Assembly: GCA_003331195.1 (NCBI GenBank)
Contig: QOOZ01000023.1
Span: forward strand, 1 to 35,103
Origin: Puniceicoccaceae bacterium
GTDB taxonomy: Bacteria > Verrucomicrobiota > Verrucomicrobiia > Opitutales > Coraliomargaritaceae
Length of the DNA stretch: 35,103 bases
Reading direction: 5' to 3'
Shown: piece by piece, positions 16,955 to 25,809 of the stretch
How positions within the stretch are numbered: position 1 is the stretch's first letter
How the letters are laid out: each line of letters starts with the position of its first letter
The notes under the pieces: model-generated
What the model was told of the DNA's origin: nothing
What the model saw: the letters and a program-made list of their open reading frames with translations, nothing else
Databases searched by the model: none
Program-made: the position numbers and the translations under genes

Positions 16955-17003
16955 GGATTGAGATTATGAGCAGCGTCTTTTCAGTGGACAAGTCTTTTAT
17001 CTT

Positions 17004-18152
17004 TTAATGCTCACGTGAACCGACATAGACCCGCGTCACCCGCTTGGTTACTGAACAGAGCGTTTCCCAGGGAATGGTATGAGCCTGCTGGCTAAAGTCC
17101 GCAGCTGTTATTTCTTCATCTTGGCTCTTGCCAATTAGTACAACGCAGTCGCCGATTTGAGCTTCGGCACATTCAGTCACATCGACAATAGTCTGATCCA
17201 TGGTGACACGACCAAGAATTGGGCAAGCTTGTCCGTGAATGAGGACACAGCCACAGTTGCTAAGTTCTAGTGGCACGCCGTCGCCGTAGCCAGCGGTCAG
17301 TACTGCGATGCGTGAGTCTCGAGTGAGCTGGTGCGTGCGACTATAGCTGATGTCTGTACCTGAAGGCAAATCTTTGACGAGGCTGATTCGAGCGTGAAAG
17401 CTAAAGACGGGCTCTACAGACACACGGCCGAGCGCTGATTCAGGGTAAGGTCGAACGCCAAACTGGAGCAGGCCGATACGCACTGCGTTAAAAGGGCTGT
17501 CTGCACTTAAGCTGTCGATGCCAGCTGAATTATCAGCGTGGATTAGCAGGCCGTCGGGCAAAGCCACGACGGCATCGAGTGTTGCTAGGAAACGGGCGCG
17601 TTGGGTCTGTGTGAAATTGGGATCGCTGTCGGCACTGGAAAAGTGGGTGTAGACACCTTCTAGTTGCAAGCCAGGCATTTTGCCTATGCGGTCAATGAGG
17701 GTAGGTGCGTGGCTATGCCAGATGCCGAGTCGGCCCATACCTGTATCAATTTTTAGATGAACTTTGATGCCTGTATTACGATTTATGCCTAGTGTATTGA
17801 GCCGTTCGCATTCTTCAAGCGTGCTAACAGTTGCGGTCAAATTGTGGTCGATGAGAAAGTTGTCTTCCTCGGGGAGAAGTGGGCTGAGAATGAGTATCGG
17901 CCAGCCGGCGCCCATATGGCGAATGTCGGCAGCCTCGGCGACATTCGCCACCGCAAAGCAGTCTACGCCGCTTTGCATAAGTCGACGCACCATTTGCGGC
18001 ATGCCGTGCCCGTAAGCGTCTGCTTTAACTACTGCGAGGTAGCGCATGTCTTTTGGGAGGGCGGCTTGGATACGCTTTAAATTACGCTCAAAAGCGGCGA
18101 GGTTAATCTCCGCCCAGCAGCGTAGGGCTCCCGTTGTGTCTTTCTTGGAAAT
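17004..18152 (-). CDS. alr: Alanine racemase with a probable ATT start codon
   Basis: This PLP enzyme makes D-alanine for peptidoglycan. The PLP lysine lies in [13 protein letters not shown] (K43 in the numbering used here), and [26 protein letters not shown] and [14 protein letters not shown] are family motifs. The first ATG (18047) begins at [10 protein letters not shown] and would lose the first strand and helix of the barrel, [18 protein letters not shown], which is open and clearly alr-like. Between the tsaB stop (18173-18171, same frame) and that ATG there is no ATG, GTG or TTG. ATT at 18152-18150 has AAGG five bases before it and gives a 382-residue protein of normal size. An ATT start (as in infC) is inferred; readthrough from tsaB or a sequence error are alternatives. 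Confidence 0.9.
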   Translation of the reverse strand: MSKKDTTGALRCWAEINLAAFERNLKRIQAALPKDMRYLAVVKADAYGHGMPQMVRRLMQSGVDCFAVANVAEAADIRHMGAGWPILILSPLLPEEDNFLIDHNLTATVSTLEECERLNTLGINRNTGIKVHLKIDTGMGRLGIWHSHAPTLIDRIGKMPGLQLEGVYTHFSSADSDPNFTQTQRARFLATLDAVVALPDGLLIHADNSAGIDSLSADSPFNAVRIGLLQFGVRPYPESALGRVSVEPVFSFHARISLVKDLPSGTDISYSRTHQLTRDSRIAVLTAGYGDGVPLELSNCGCVLIHGQACPILGRVTMDQTIVDVTECAEAQIGDCVVLIGKSQDEEITAADFSQQAHTIPWETLCSVTKRVTRVYVGSREH

Positions 18153-18170
18153 GATTGCCTTGGGTTGAAT

Positions 18171-18839
18171 TTAAGCCTGTGCTCGGTGTCGAGTCGGCGT
18201 CCATTTTTGAAAGGTGTTGATTCCCGAATTATAGAGCTCGATGCGGTCGGTCATTTGAATGAGACCTGAGGCATCGTGGATTGTGTCCAGTATCGAAGGA
18301 TCGTAGTGAAGCGTTTGCACCTTATTGGGAGGACTTTGCCAGCCTTTACGTTGCGGCAGATGGTAAATTAAGTTTCCCCAGTCGTCGAGCGAGGCATCGT
18401 CAATTACCTCAGTCGCACCGACACGGCGACCTCTTAAGTAGAGGGCGTTCCAGGCCCCTTTTTTCCAGTCGGCTACGATCAAGGCATCTTGTAGATCTGG
18501 CTTGGCATGGAGCAGAGCGTATGCCATGAGTTGGAGGCTGTTGTATTTGTAGTATTGAGCTGTTTCAGGGTAAAGTCGTGTCCAAGTCTCGATTGCCATT
18601 GCGCAGAGACGCAAGCCAAGTATTGAGCCTGGACCCTCGCAGTAGATGTAGCTACCTATGTCGTTTAACGAAAGACCTGATTCAGCTAGTGCCAATTGAA
18701 TAACAGGAAAAAGCTCTTCGAGAGGAGCACCGTCACGCTCGATTTTAGTCAACCACTGCCTATCTGCATCTAATAAACCAGCGAATACTGAACTACCAGA
18801 ACCGTCGATAACTAGAGAAGCTTTGTTAGATGTAAGCAT
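18171..18839 (-). CDS. tsaB: TsaB-like tRNA threonylcarbamoyladenosine factor
   Basis: The 222-residue protein resembles TsaB, the inactive ASKHA-fold partner of TsaD in making t6A at position 37 of ANN-decoding tRNAs. The family hallmark CEGPGSILGLRLCAMAIETW (compare GPGSFTGLRIG) is present at about 70-90, together with SLNDIGSYIY before it. The phosphate loop is altered at the N-terminus (VIDGSGSSVFAGLLD), as usual for TsaB. The C-terminal half is divergent (WKKGAWNALYLRGRRV), so the assignment rests mainly on the first 110 residues. It starts 24 bases after pntB, and its stop is in frame with the following alr gene. Confidence 0.8.
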   Translation of the reverse strand: MLTSNKASLVIDGSGSSVFAGLLDADRQWLTKIERDGAPLEELFPVIQLALAESGLSLNDIGSYIYCEGPGSILGLRLCAMAIETWTRLYPETAQYYKYNSLQLMAYALLHAKPDLQDALIVADWKKGAWNALYLRGRRVGATEVIDDASLDDWGNLIYHLPQRKGWQSPPNKVQTLHYDPSILDTIHDASGLIQMTDRIELYNSGINTFQKWTPTRHRAQA

Positions 18840-18863
18840 GCTTCGTAGCGGGTTAACTTACTA

Positions 18864-20282
18864 CTAACTCTCCTTAAATTGTGCGACCATACTAGTGACA
18901 GTAGCTTTGGCATCACCGTAGATCATGCGGGTTTTTGGAGCGGTAAAGAGTTGATTTTGTAGCCCTGAGAAGCCAGCACCTTTGCCGCGCTTGAGACAGA
19001 AGGTCGTCTTGGCTTTGTGGGCTTCGATAATGGGCATGCCGTAAATGGGACTAGTTTCATCGTTGCCTGCAGCAGGGTTAACCACGTCGTTGGCACCAAT
19101 CACGATGGCGACATCGACCATCTCAATCATTGGATTGACGTCGTCCATCTCCGCAAGTTGCTCATAAGGCACGTCGGCCTCGGCTAACAATACGTTCATG
19201 TGGCCCGGCATACGCCCAGCGACGGGGTGGATGGCAAAACGAACTTCGCAGTCGTTTTCTTCCAAGAGTGTGCCGAGCTCTTTGACTGCGTGCTGCGCCT
19301 GAGCGACGGCCATGCCATAGCCAGGGATGATGATGACGCTCTTGGCAGCTTCTAAAATATAATAAGCGTCTTCGGGAGAGATGGGCTTGAGTTCTCCTGT
19401 GCTTTTGGCGCCATTAGCTTGGGTGGTAGCTCCGAAGCCAGAAACGAGAACATTGATCAAGGTCCGGTTCATTGCCTTGCACATGATGACCGTGAGGATG
19501 AGGCCAGAAGCCCCGACTAGGCAGCCAGCCACGACAAGCACGTTGTTATTAATGACAAAACCGGCTGCGCAGGCAGCAAGGCCCGAACAGGAATTTAGCA
19601 GTGAAATGACCACGGGCATATCACCTCCACCAATGGGCATAACGGCGAAGATGCCGAGCAAAAGAGAGAGTATTAATATGGTAATGAGAACCGCGTGTGC
19701 GAGTTCAGTGGCTGGGGAGGAGCTAAAGAGTATACCCGCCGCAATGATGCCGAGGGCAAGTAGTGCGTTGAAGGCTTTCTGTCCCGTGAAGGTGAGAGCA
19801 CGTCCGCCAAGTTTGCCTGACAGTTTACCCCACGCATAAATGGAACCCGTAAAGGTGATGCCACCGATGAGGATTGCTAGGACAATGACGGTGGCGGTGA
19901 ATGAGCTGAGCTCTTCAATTAGAACACTTTCGAGCAAATTATTGGACATTTTGGCACGGTAATACTCCGCCAAACCTACAAGCAGTGAGGCGAGGCCTCC
20001 GAAGCCGTTGAAGAGTGCCACCAATTCGGGCATCCCTGTCATTTGTACACGCTTGGCGGTGACAAAACCGACAGCACCCCCCATCGCGAGGCCACCTATT
20101 ACGAGTGGATAAGAGAGCCCCTTGCTTAAAAGCGTCACGATCACTGCGAGTAACATACCGACTGCTGAGAGAAGGTTGCCGCGTTTTGCCGTATCGGCCT
20201 TACCTAGCATTTTGATTCCAAAAATAAAAAGAATCGCCGCTACGATGTAGGACAGATTAACAATGGTCGATGCGTCCATCAT
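18864..20282 (-). CDS. pntB: NAD(P) transhydrogenase subunit beta
   Basis: The 472-residue inner-membrane protein combines about nine hydrophobic segments (residues 1-280) with the C-terminal NADP-binding domain III. That domain begins with IIPGYGMAVAQAQHAVKEL and continues through FAIHPVAGRMPGHMNVLLAE, MIEMVDVAIVIGANDVVNPA and LKRGKGAGFSGLQNQLF, all transhydrogenase signatures. The enzyme couples proton flow to hydride transfer from NADH to NADP. It overlaps the upstream alpha-2 gene by ATGA and is followed by tsaB after 24 bases. A second ATG directly follows the first, so the start could be one codon later. Confidence 0.97.
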   Translation of the reverse strand: MMDASTIVNLSYIVAAILFIFGIKMLGKADTAKRGNLLSAVGMLLAVIVTLLSKGLSYPLVIGGLAMGGAVGFVTAKRVQMTGMPELVALFNGFGGLASLLVGLAEYYRAKMSNNLLESVLIEELSSFTATVIVLAILIGGITFTGSIYAWGKLSGKLGGRALTFTGQKAFNALLALGIIAAGILFSSSPATELAHAVLITILILSLLLGIFAVMPIGGGDMPVVISLLNSCSGLAACAAGFVINNNVLVVAGCLVGASGLILTVIMCKAMNRTLINVLVSGFGATTQANGAKSTGELKPISPEDAYYILEAAKSVIIIPGYGMAVAQAQHAVKELGTLLEENDCEVRFAIHPVAGRMPGHMNVLLAEADVPYEQLAEMDDVNPMIEMVDVAIVIGANDVVNPAAGNDETSPIYGMPIIEAHKAKTTFCLKRGKGAGFSGLQNQLFTAPKTRMIYGDAKATVTSMVAQFKES

Positions 20283-20560
20283 TTAACTTTCTTTTTAAAC
20301 ATCGCAAGCATGCGGTCAGTTACCATGTAACCTCCGACGACGTTGATTGTGGCGAGCACAATAGCAGCAAAGCCAAGCCAGGCGGAAAGTCCGCTGGAAC
20401 TGGTGTTGACGGCAAGAATAGCTCCGACTACAGTGATCCCCGAAATCGCATTTGATCCTGACATGAGTGGGGTGTGTAATTGAGAGGGGACTTTGGCAAT
20501 GAGCTCGAACCCGAGAAAGGCTGCTAGAACAAAGACGAATAGTAGAAGTATCAGTTCCAT
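20279..20560 (-). CDS. pntAB: NAD(P) transhydrogenase subunit alpha part 2 (membrane part)
   Basis: The 93-residue membrane protein matches the membrane segment of PntA that is a separate subunit in many bacteria: LLLFVFVLAAFLGFELIAKV, TPLMSGSNAISGITVVGAIL and ATINVVGGYMVTDRML. Three hydrophobic segments are visible. The stop overlaps the pntB start by ATGA. In the three-gene form of this enzyme the soluble NAD-binding alpha-1 gene normally lies just upstream; here the upstream neighbour is the divergent glgB, only 29 bases away, so alpha-1 must be elsewhere. The name pntAB follows Rhodospirillum usage. Confidence 0.94.
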   Translation of the reverse strand: MELILLLFVFVLAAFLGFELIAKVPSQLHTPLMSGSNAISGITVVGAILAVNTSSSGLSAWLGFAAIVLATINVVGGYMVTDRMLAMFKKKVK

Positions 20561-20589
20561 AAGTCGTCATACAATTAGGCATCTGCCGG

Positions 20590-22869
20590 ATGAAGCAAGC
20601 CGTAAGGGCATTCAAAGGTAAGAGTCTTGCATATTGCCTAGGATTAAATTTTTTTTCTTCGGTGAGAATTACCAAAGAGGAAATCGAATTGATTACTAGT
20701 GTGAAGTGCGCTCAGCCGCACGAGCATCTAGGTATGCACCCTCATAGAAAGGGCAAAAAGAATTGCCTGATAGTCCGCGCCTATTTAGACGACGCACAAA
20801 GTTGTCATCTGGTTGATGTAGTCAATGATAGTAAGCTTTATGAGTTGAAGCGCCTGACCAAGGACGGTCTTTTTGAGGGTGTAATCGAAGATCGGAATGA
20901 GGTTTTTCATTACCTTCTACGAATCGAGCGATTTAACGGTGAGATTTGCCAGTTTTCTGACCCTTATAGTTTTCTGCCCACACTTTCTGACGACGATGTC
21001 TATCTCTTTAGCGAGGGTAGTGACCACTTCGTGCATCACAAAATGGGATCGCAGTTGCGAAATATCGATGGGGTCAAAGGTGTCTCTTTCGTAATTTGGG
21101 CACCTAATGCCGAGCGAGTTTCTGTGGTCGGTGATTTCAACCATTGGGATGGTCGCTATCATGCGATGCGCAGCCTCGGTGCATCTGGTATCTGGGAGCT
21201 GTTCATTCCCGGTCTCGAATCTGGGGTGAAGTATAAGTATGAGATTAGTACACGCCAAGGGTCCCTGCTATTAAAGACTGATCCCTATGGCACCTGCTTT
21301 GAGGCGCCTCCCAATAATGCCTCGATTATCCGCAATGTTGATGACTATCAGTGGAACGATGACGAATGGGTGCAGGATCGGGCAAACACTAACTGGAAAA
21401 ATAAGCCGATCTCCATCTACGAAATGCACCCTGGCTCATGGAAGTCAGTCGTCGAAGATGCCGCCTGCCCACTCAGTTATCGTGAGCTAGCCCATGAGCT
21501 TGTCGATTATCTCAAAGACATGCACTATACGCACGTAGAGTTCATGCCACTAGCCGAGCATCCCTTCGATGGTTCTTGGGGTTATCAGGTGACAGGATAC
21601 TTTGCGCCGACTTATCGTTTCGGGATGCCTGAGGACTTCATGTTCCTCGTCGATACGCTACACCAGAACGGCATTGGGGTGATTATGGACTGGGTACCCG
21701 CTCACTTTCCGACCGATAGTTTTGCGCTCGCTAAGTTTGACGATACAGCGCTCTACGAGCACGCCGATCCGCGTCAAGGTTTCCACCAAGATTGGGGCAC
21801 TTTGATTTTTAACTATGGACGTAACGAAGTCAGAGGTTTTCTTATTGCAAGTGCACTAGCTTGGTGCGAGCGCTATCATATCGATGGCCTCCGTGTAGAT
21901 GCGGTAGCCTCGATGCTCTACCTGGATTACTCTCGCAAAGACGGGGAGTGGGTGCCGAATCAATACGGTGGACGCGAAAACCTTGAAGCGATTGATTTTC
22001 TTCGCCAGACCAATGATGTCGTTCATAAATACTACCCTGGCACTTTAATGATTGCCGAAGAGTCTACCTCTTTTCCTGGAGTGACCAAACCCACGTCCGA
22101 AGGAGGTCTTGGTTTCGACCTTAAGTGGAACATGGGTTGGATGAACGATACGCTCGAATATTTTAAGAAGGACCCCATCCACCGAAAGTATGAGCATCAT
22201 CATCTCTCTTTTGGGATGCTTTATCAATATTCAGAGAATTTCACGCAAGTCTTCTCACATGATGAAGTGGTGCACGGCAAGCTGTCGATGTTACTCAAAA
22301 TGCCCGGTGAGCCGATCTCAAATAAGGCACATCAGCTGCGATTGCTTTACGGGCTTATGTGGATATGGCCCGGCAAGAAAACCCTTTTCATGGGTTGTGA
22401 CTTTGGCCAATCCGCTGAATGGAATTATAACAAGAGCCTCGACTGGCATTTACTGGAGTATCCTGAGCACAAGGGCATCCAGATGGTCGTGCGTGATTTG
22501 AACAAGCTTTACCAAGAGATACCCAGCTTAGCACTTGGTGATACCAAGCCCGACGGCTTTGAGTGGATTAATTGCACCGATGCAGAGAACAGTATATTAA
22601 CATTCTTACGCAAAGGAAGCGTGCCAACCGAAGATGTGGCGGCTGTGGGAAATATGACGCCCGTACTTCGCGAGGGCTTCCGTGTCGGTTTGCCACACGC
22701 AGGCTATTGGAAGGAAATTCTCAATACTGATGCCAAAAAATACGGAGGCCTTGGCTTTGGCAACAATGGTGTTGTAGAGTCAGAAGCGATCGAGTGGGAT
22801 GGTCGTCCATTCTCGATTGTAGTTCAAATGCCGCCGCAGTCCATGAGTGTGTTTCGATTTCAAGGATAA
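20590..22869 (+). CDS. glgB: 1,4-alpha-glucan branching enzyme
   Basis: The 759-residue GH13 enzyme makes alpha-1,6 branches in glycogen. Domains are an N-terminal carbohydrate-binding domain, a CBM48 (FVIWAPNAERVSVVGDFNHW), the catalytic barrel and a C-terminal beta domain. The catalytic set is D437 (GLRVDAVAS), E490 (MIAEEST) and D558 with H557 (FSHDEVVHGK); these spacings equal those of E. coli GlgB (D405, E458, D526). The start is uncertain: ATG at 20590 adds about 24 residues that do not look like the family, whereas GTG at 20662 (VRITKEEIELITSV) gives 735 residues and leaves about 100 bases for a promoter. I list the longer form. SlyX follows after 6 bases. No other glycogen gene is here. 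Confidence 0.95.
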   Translation: MKQAVRAFKGKSLAYCLGLNFFSSVRITKEEIELITSVKCAQPHEHLGMHPHRKGKKNCLIVRAYLDDAQSCHLVDVVNDSKLYELKRLTKDGLFEGVIEDRNEVFHYLLRIERFNGEICQFSDPYSFLPTLSDDDVYLFSEGSDHFVHHKMGSQLRNIDGVKGVSFVIWAPNAERVSVVGDFNHWDGRYHAMRSLGASGIWELFIPGLESGVKYKYEISTRQGSLLLKTDPYGTCFEAPPNNASIIRNVDDYQWNDDEWVQDRANTNWKNKPISIYEMHPGSWKSVVEDAACPLSYRELAHELVDYLKDMHYTHVEFMPLAEHPFDGSWGYQVTGYFAPTYRFGMPEDFMFLVDTLHQNGIGVIMDWVPAHFPTDSFALAKFDDTALYEHADPRQGFHQDWGTLIFNYGRNEVRGFLIASALAWCERYHIDGLRVDAVASMLYLDYSRKDGEWVPNQYGGRENLEAIDFLRQTNDVVHKYYPGTLMIAEESTSFPGVTKPTSEGGLGFDLKWNMGWMNDTLEYFKKDPIHRKYEHHHLSFGMLYQYSENFTQVFSHDEVVHGKLSMLLKMPGEPISNKAHQLRLLYGLMWIWPGKKTLFMGCDFGQSAEWNYNKSLDWHLLEYPEHKGIQMVVRDLNKLYQEIPSLALGDTKPDGFEWINCTDAENSILTFLRKGSVPTEDVAAVGNMTPVLREGFRVGLPHAGYWKEILNTDAKKYGGLGFGNNGVVESEAIEWDGRPFSIVVQMPPQSMSVFRFQG

Positions 22870-22875
22870 CCCAAA

Positions 22876-23094
22876 ATGATTGAATCTGATCTACTCGAAG
22901 ACCTACAATCACGTATCGCTTTCTTAGAGAAACACGTGACTGAACAGGATGCTGAAATGTATCAACTCTCCAAAAGGATTGATAGCCTGGTTAAAGCCGC
23001 CAAGGAAGAAAAAGCGCAACTAGCCGCGGTAGCCGAACTCGACTCGCAGGGCGCAGGCGATATGCCAGCAGACGAAAAACCGCCCCATTATTGA
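22876..23094 (+). CDS. slyX: SlyX-like coiled-coil protein
   Basis: The 72-residue protein is a short coiled coil (LEDLQSRIAFLEKHVTEQDA, MYQLSKRIDSLVKAAKEE) with the terminal PPHY of SlyX family members. The biochemical role of SlyX is not established. AAGGA lies just inside the glgB stop region, 11 bases before the ATG, and is a good ribosome-binding site. It follows glgB by 6 bases, so the two are cotranscribed, and it is ended by the terminator at 23108. Confidence 0.88.
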   Translation: MIESDLLEDLQSRIAFLEKHVTEQDAEMYQLSKRIDSLVKAAKEEKAQLAAVAELDSQGAGDMPADEKPPHY

Positions 23095-23107
23095 GACGCA
23101 AACATAT

Positions 23108-23138
23108 GTAGAGAGCGACTTTACGCTCTCTACGTTTT
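23108..23138 (+). terminator. Rho-independent terminator after glgB-slyX
   Basis: GTAGAGAGCG (23108-23117) pairs perfectly with CGCTCTCTAC (23124-23133) around the 6-base loop ACTTTA, and GTTTT follows. The hairpin lies 13 bases after the slyX stop and 48 bases before menB. Confidence 0.88.
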
Positions 23139-23185
23139 CATTCTAGGCAGTTGTCATCTTGCTTATTTAAGTTCTACTAACACAA

Positions 23186-24019
23186 ATGAATTGGAAAAAA
23201 GTCAGCAAATTTGAAGAGATAATATACGAGAAGTGTGATGGCATTGCAAAAGTGACGATCAATCGTCCGCACCGACGCAATGCTTTCACCCCTGACACTG
23301 TCGCCGAAATGATCGAGGCCTTTTCTGACGCGAAGGACGATACTACGATTGGCGTCGTCCTGCTCACTGGCTTCAACCCGCAGACTGATGGAAAATTCGC
23401 CTTCTGTGCAGGTGGAGATCAAAAAATCCGCGGCCATAAAGCTGGCGGCTATGTGGGCAAAGATGGCGTTCCTCGCCTGAATGTGCTCGATCTTCAGAAG
23501 CTCATTCGCTCGATGCCGAAGGTTGTGATCGCGCTCGTTGCAGGTTACGCAATTGGCGGCGGTCAGGTACTACATGTATTGTGCGATATGACGATTGCGG
23601 CGGATAACGCCGTTTTTGGGCAAACGGGTCCAAAGGTTGGTAGCTTTGACGGTGGTTTTGGCTCTAGTTATCTTGCTCGGATTGTCGGGCACAAGAAAGC
23701 CCGCGAAATCTGGTATCTCTGTCGTCAATATGATGCTAAAGAAGCTTTGGACATGGGCTTGGTCAACAAGGTCGTTCCTTATGAGAAACTCGAAGCCGAG
23801 GGCGTGCAATGGGCGAAGGAGATTCTGCAGCACAGTCCACTTTCCATTCGCTGCCTAAAGGCCTCTTTCAATGCTGACGTGGATGGACAGCAGGGTCTGC
23901 AAGAACTGGCGGGTAATGCCACATTACTCTATTATTTAACTGAAGAAGGCGAAGAGGGGCGTAAAGCTTGGAACGAAAAGCGCGCGCCTGATTACAAAAA
24001 ATACCCATGGTTACCCTAG
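23186..24019 (+). CDS. menB: 1,4-dihydroxy-2-naphthoyl-CoA synthase
   Basis: The 277-residue crotonase-fold enzyme closes the second ring of menaquinone by cyclising o-succinylbenzoyl-CoA. MenB-specific segments are present: [16 protein letters not shown] start ([17 protein letters not shown]), [31 protein letters not shown], the active-site segment [32 protein letters not shown] and the C-terminal [14 protein letters not shown]. The organism therefore probably makes menaquinone by the classical pathway. No other men gene is in the window. The last 13 bases overlap the next gene. Confidence 0.97.
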   Translation: MNWKKVSKFEEIIYEKCDGIAKVTINRPHRRNAFTPDTVAEMIEAFSDAKDDTTIGVVLLTGFNPQTDGKFAFCAGGDQKIRGHKAGGYVGKDGVPRLNVLDLQKLIRSMPKVVIALVAGYAIGGGQVLHVLCDMTIAADNAVFGQTGPKVGSFDGGFGSSYLARIVGHKKAREIWYLCRQYDAKEALDMGLVNKVVPYEKLEAEGVQWAKEILQHSPLSIRCLKASFNADVDGQQGLQELAGNATLLYYLTEEGEEGRKAWNEKRAPDYKKYPWLP

Positions 24020-25665
24020 TAAAAGTCTTTGCCGTCTCAGCGTCTTTTATTGTGTGGTCACTCCTGACTGGCTGCGGCGTAGATTCGGATGTCGGTGTCG
24101 ATCAGGAATCTGCATCGACCCTTGAAGTGCGTGAGCAGACAATCGCGCCCGAGGGTAAGGTTCCTGCCGCTGCAATCAGTGAAGTAGCCGTTGACCAGCC
24201 CGTCGCCTCGCTGACAGAACTTGTAGAAGATGCGGTCGACCTAGTAGAGCCACTCGCATTCACCGTTGTTACCTATAACGTAGAGAATCTATTCGATACG
24301 GACGATTTTTCCATGTTCGACGACTATAAAGTCGATTCGGGATATACTCCACGCAAGTTGCTAACCAAGTTACAAGGCATTACCAGTGTTTTGAAGTCAG
24401 TGAATGATGGTAATGCGCCAGAGATTCTCCTCTTTCAAGAGTTAGAGGCTGATTTCACGCCAGAGTCGACGGTTGAAGATTATGACGCCTTCCTCGAAAT
24501 GTATAGCGACATCACCGTCGCGGACATGCTCGATGCGGAATGGTCAGACGCCTACGCAGGCTTCCCAGCCTCAGCATGGCTACTCAAGGCACTTGCTGAT
24601 GAAGGTCTTGCTGGTTACCATGTCGTGACCGCAGAGTATCGGGGCACGGGATCCGGTTCCGCCCATACAAATGCGATCTTTTCTACTTTTCCTATTATCA
24701 GCCACGAGGCGCACCCCATTGTAATGGCACGCGACATTATTGAGGCCGAGCTCGAGGTCGAAGGCGAGTCACTCTTTGTTTACGTAAATCATTGGAAATC
24801 GGGCGCTTCTAATCCTGATCGCGAACCGATTCGCGTAGAGAACGCCAAGGTGCTGCGTAGCTTGATCGATGCTCGGCTTGAGGCTGATCCTCAAGCCGAT
24901 ATCATCATAGCTGGCGATCTAAACTCTCATTACAATCACTCAGCCCTCTTTCCCGAAATAGTAACTGGCGTGAATGACATCCTTGGTTCCGCTGGAAGCG
25001 AATCTTTCTACGAGACCGATCTTTACAATCTGTGGTTCGAACTCGCTCCCGAAGCTCGCTACTCCGAAGTCTGGCGCGGTCGCATTGGCACACTCATGCA
25101 TATGCTCATCACTCCAGGACTTTACGATGAAAGTGGTATCAGCTACATTGATGGCAGCTTCGATAAGCTAGTGATCCCAGGCATCAACGCCGATGCGATT
25201 GGTCGTCCTGTTAGATGGCATTCTACGGGTGAAACGGGTGGGGGTGTGAGCGATCATTTCCCTGTTTACGCGCGCTTTTCTGTCGGTGCCTTTAAGGCCA
25301 CCGCAGCACTCAGTATTGGTGAGAATGTCTCTAGCTACGAATACCCACTCAACGTAGCCGAATTTAATGGAGATTTGAATCTTAAAGATGGGAGCTTTCT
25401 CAATTCCCTCAGCGATGCCGAACTCATACCTTATGTTGGCCAGCTTTACACTGTAAATGCGATCGTCGAAAGCATACGTCCTTTGCGCCTTAAAGTGAGT
25501 CGCCGCGCATGGCCAGCCTACTACTCTGATCCTCGCTTCATTGAAGAGGGTGGCTTACCTCTTTATGTAGAGAACCACAGAGGGCAGGTAAACCTCGTTG
25601 TGCAGTTTAATTTTTATCGCGGTAAAAGCCAGCTCATTGTCGAAGATATCCTTGGTTCTTGGTAA
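24007..25665 (+). CDS. Endonuclease/exonuclease/phosphatase-family lipoprotein
   Basis: The 552-residue protein starts with a lipoprotein signal peptide ([14 protein letters not shown]), whose C23 would be lipidated after cleavage by LspA. A low-complexity linker reaches about residue 80. The EEP domain follows with [50 protein letters not shown] and the terminal [10 protein letters not shown], the usual catalytic Asn, Glu, His and Asp set. After it comes a C-terminal domain of about 115 residues ([20 protein letters not shown]) that I cannot name. It is probably a surface or periplasmic nuclease or phosphatase; substrate unknown. Its ATG lies inside menB (13-base overlap), so translation may be coupled. 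Confidence 0.85.
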   Translation: MVTLVKVFAVSASFIVWSLLTGCGVDSDVGVDQESASTLEVREQTIAPEGKVPAAAISEVAVDQPVASLTELVEDAVDLVEPLAFTVVTYNVENLFDTDDFSMFDDYKVDSGYTPRKLLTKLQGITSVLKSVNDGNAPEILLFQELEADFTPESTVEDYDAFLEMYSDITVADMLDAEWSDAYAGFPASAWLLKALADEGLAGYHVVTAEYRGTGSGSAHTNAIFSTFPIISHEAHPIVMARDIIEAELEVEGESLFVYVNHWKSGASNPDREPIRVENAKVLRSLIDARLEADPQADIIIAGDLNSHYNHSALFPEIVTGVNDILGSAGSESFYETDLYNLWFELAPEARYSEVWRGRIGTLMHMLITPGLYDESGISYIDGSFDKLVIPGINADAIGRPVRWHSTGETGGGVSDHFPVYARFSVGAFKATAALSIGENVSSYEYPLNVAEFNGDLNLKDGSFLNSLSDAELIPYVGQLYTVNAIVESIRPLRLKVSRRAWPAYYSDPRFIEEGGLPLYVENHRGQVNLVVQFNFYRGKSQLIVEDILGSW

Positions 25666-25809
25666 ATTAATTGCGTATCACCACGCCCAAAATGTCTGCT
25701 CATAAGGGGTCTCATGAAGTGATTTCGAGTTGCCGTGATATTTTTATTATGTCATCCAAATCCCGCGCTTGCGCCTCCCTGTGAAATCACCCAAGTTCCG
25801 CAACTTCAT

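Noticed and set aside
19381..19839. 152-codon plus-strand open frame opposite pntB
   Set aside because: Antisense to conserved transhydrogenase membrane helices; composition (Met/Ala/Pro/Arg) is that of a shadow frame.
25735..25809. 25-codon upstream extension of metG
   Set aside because: Does not resemble the family N-terminus; MetG homologues start at the MSKKFYIT position.
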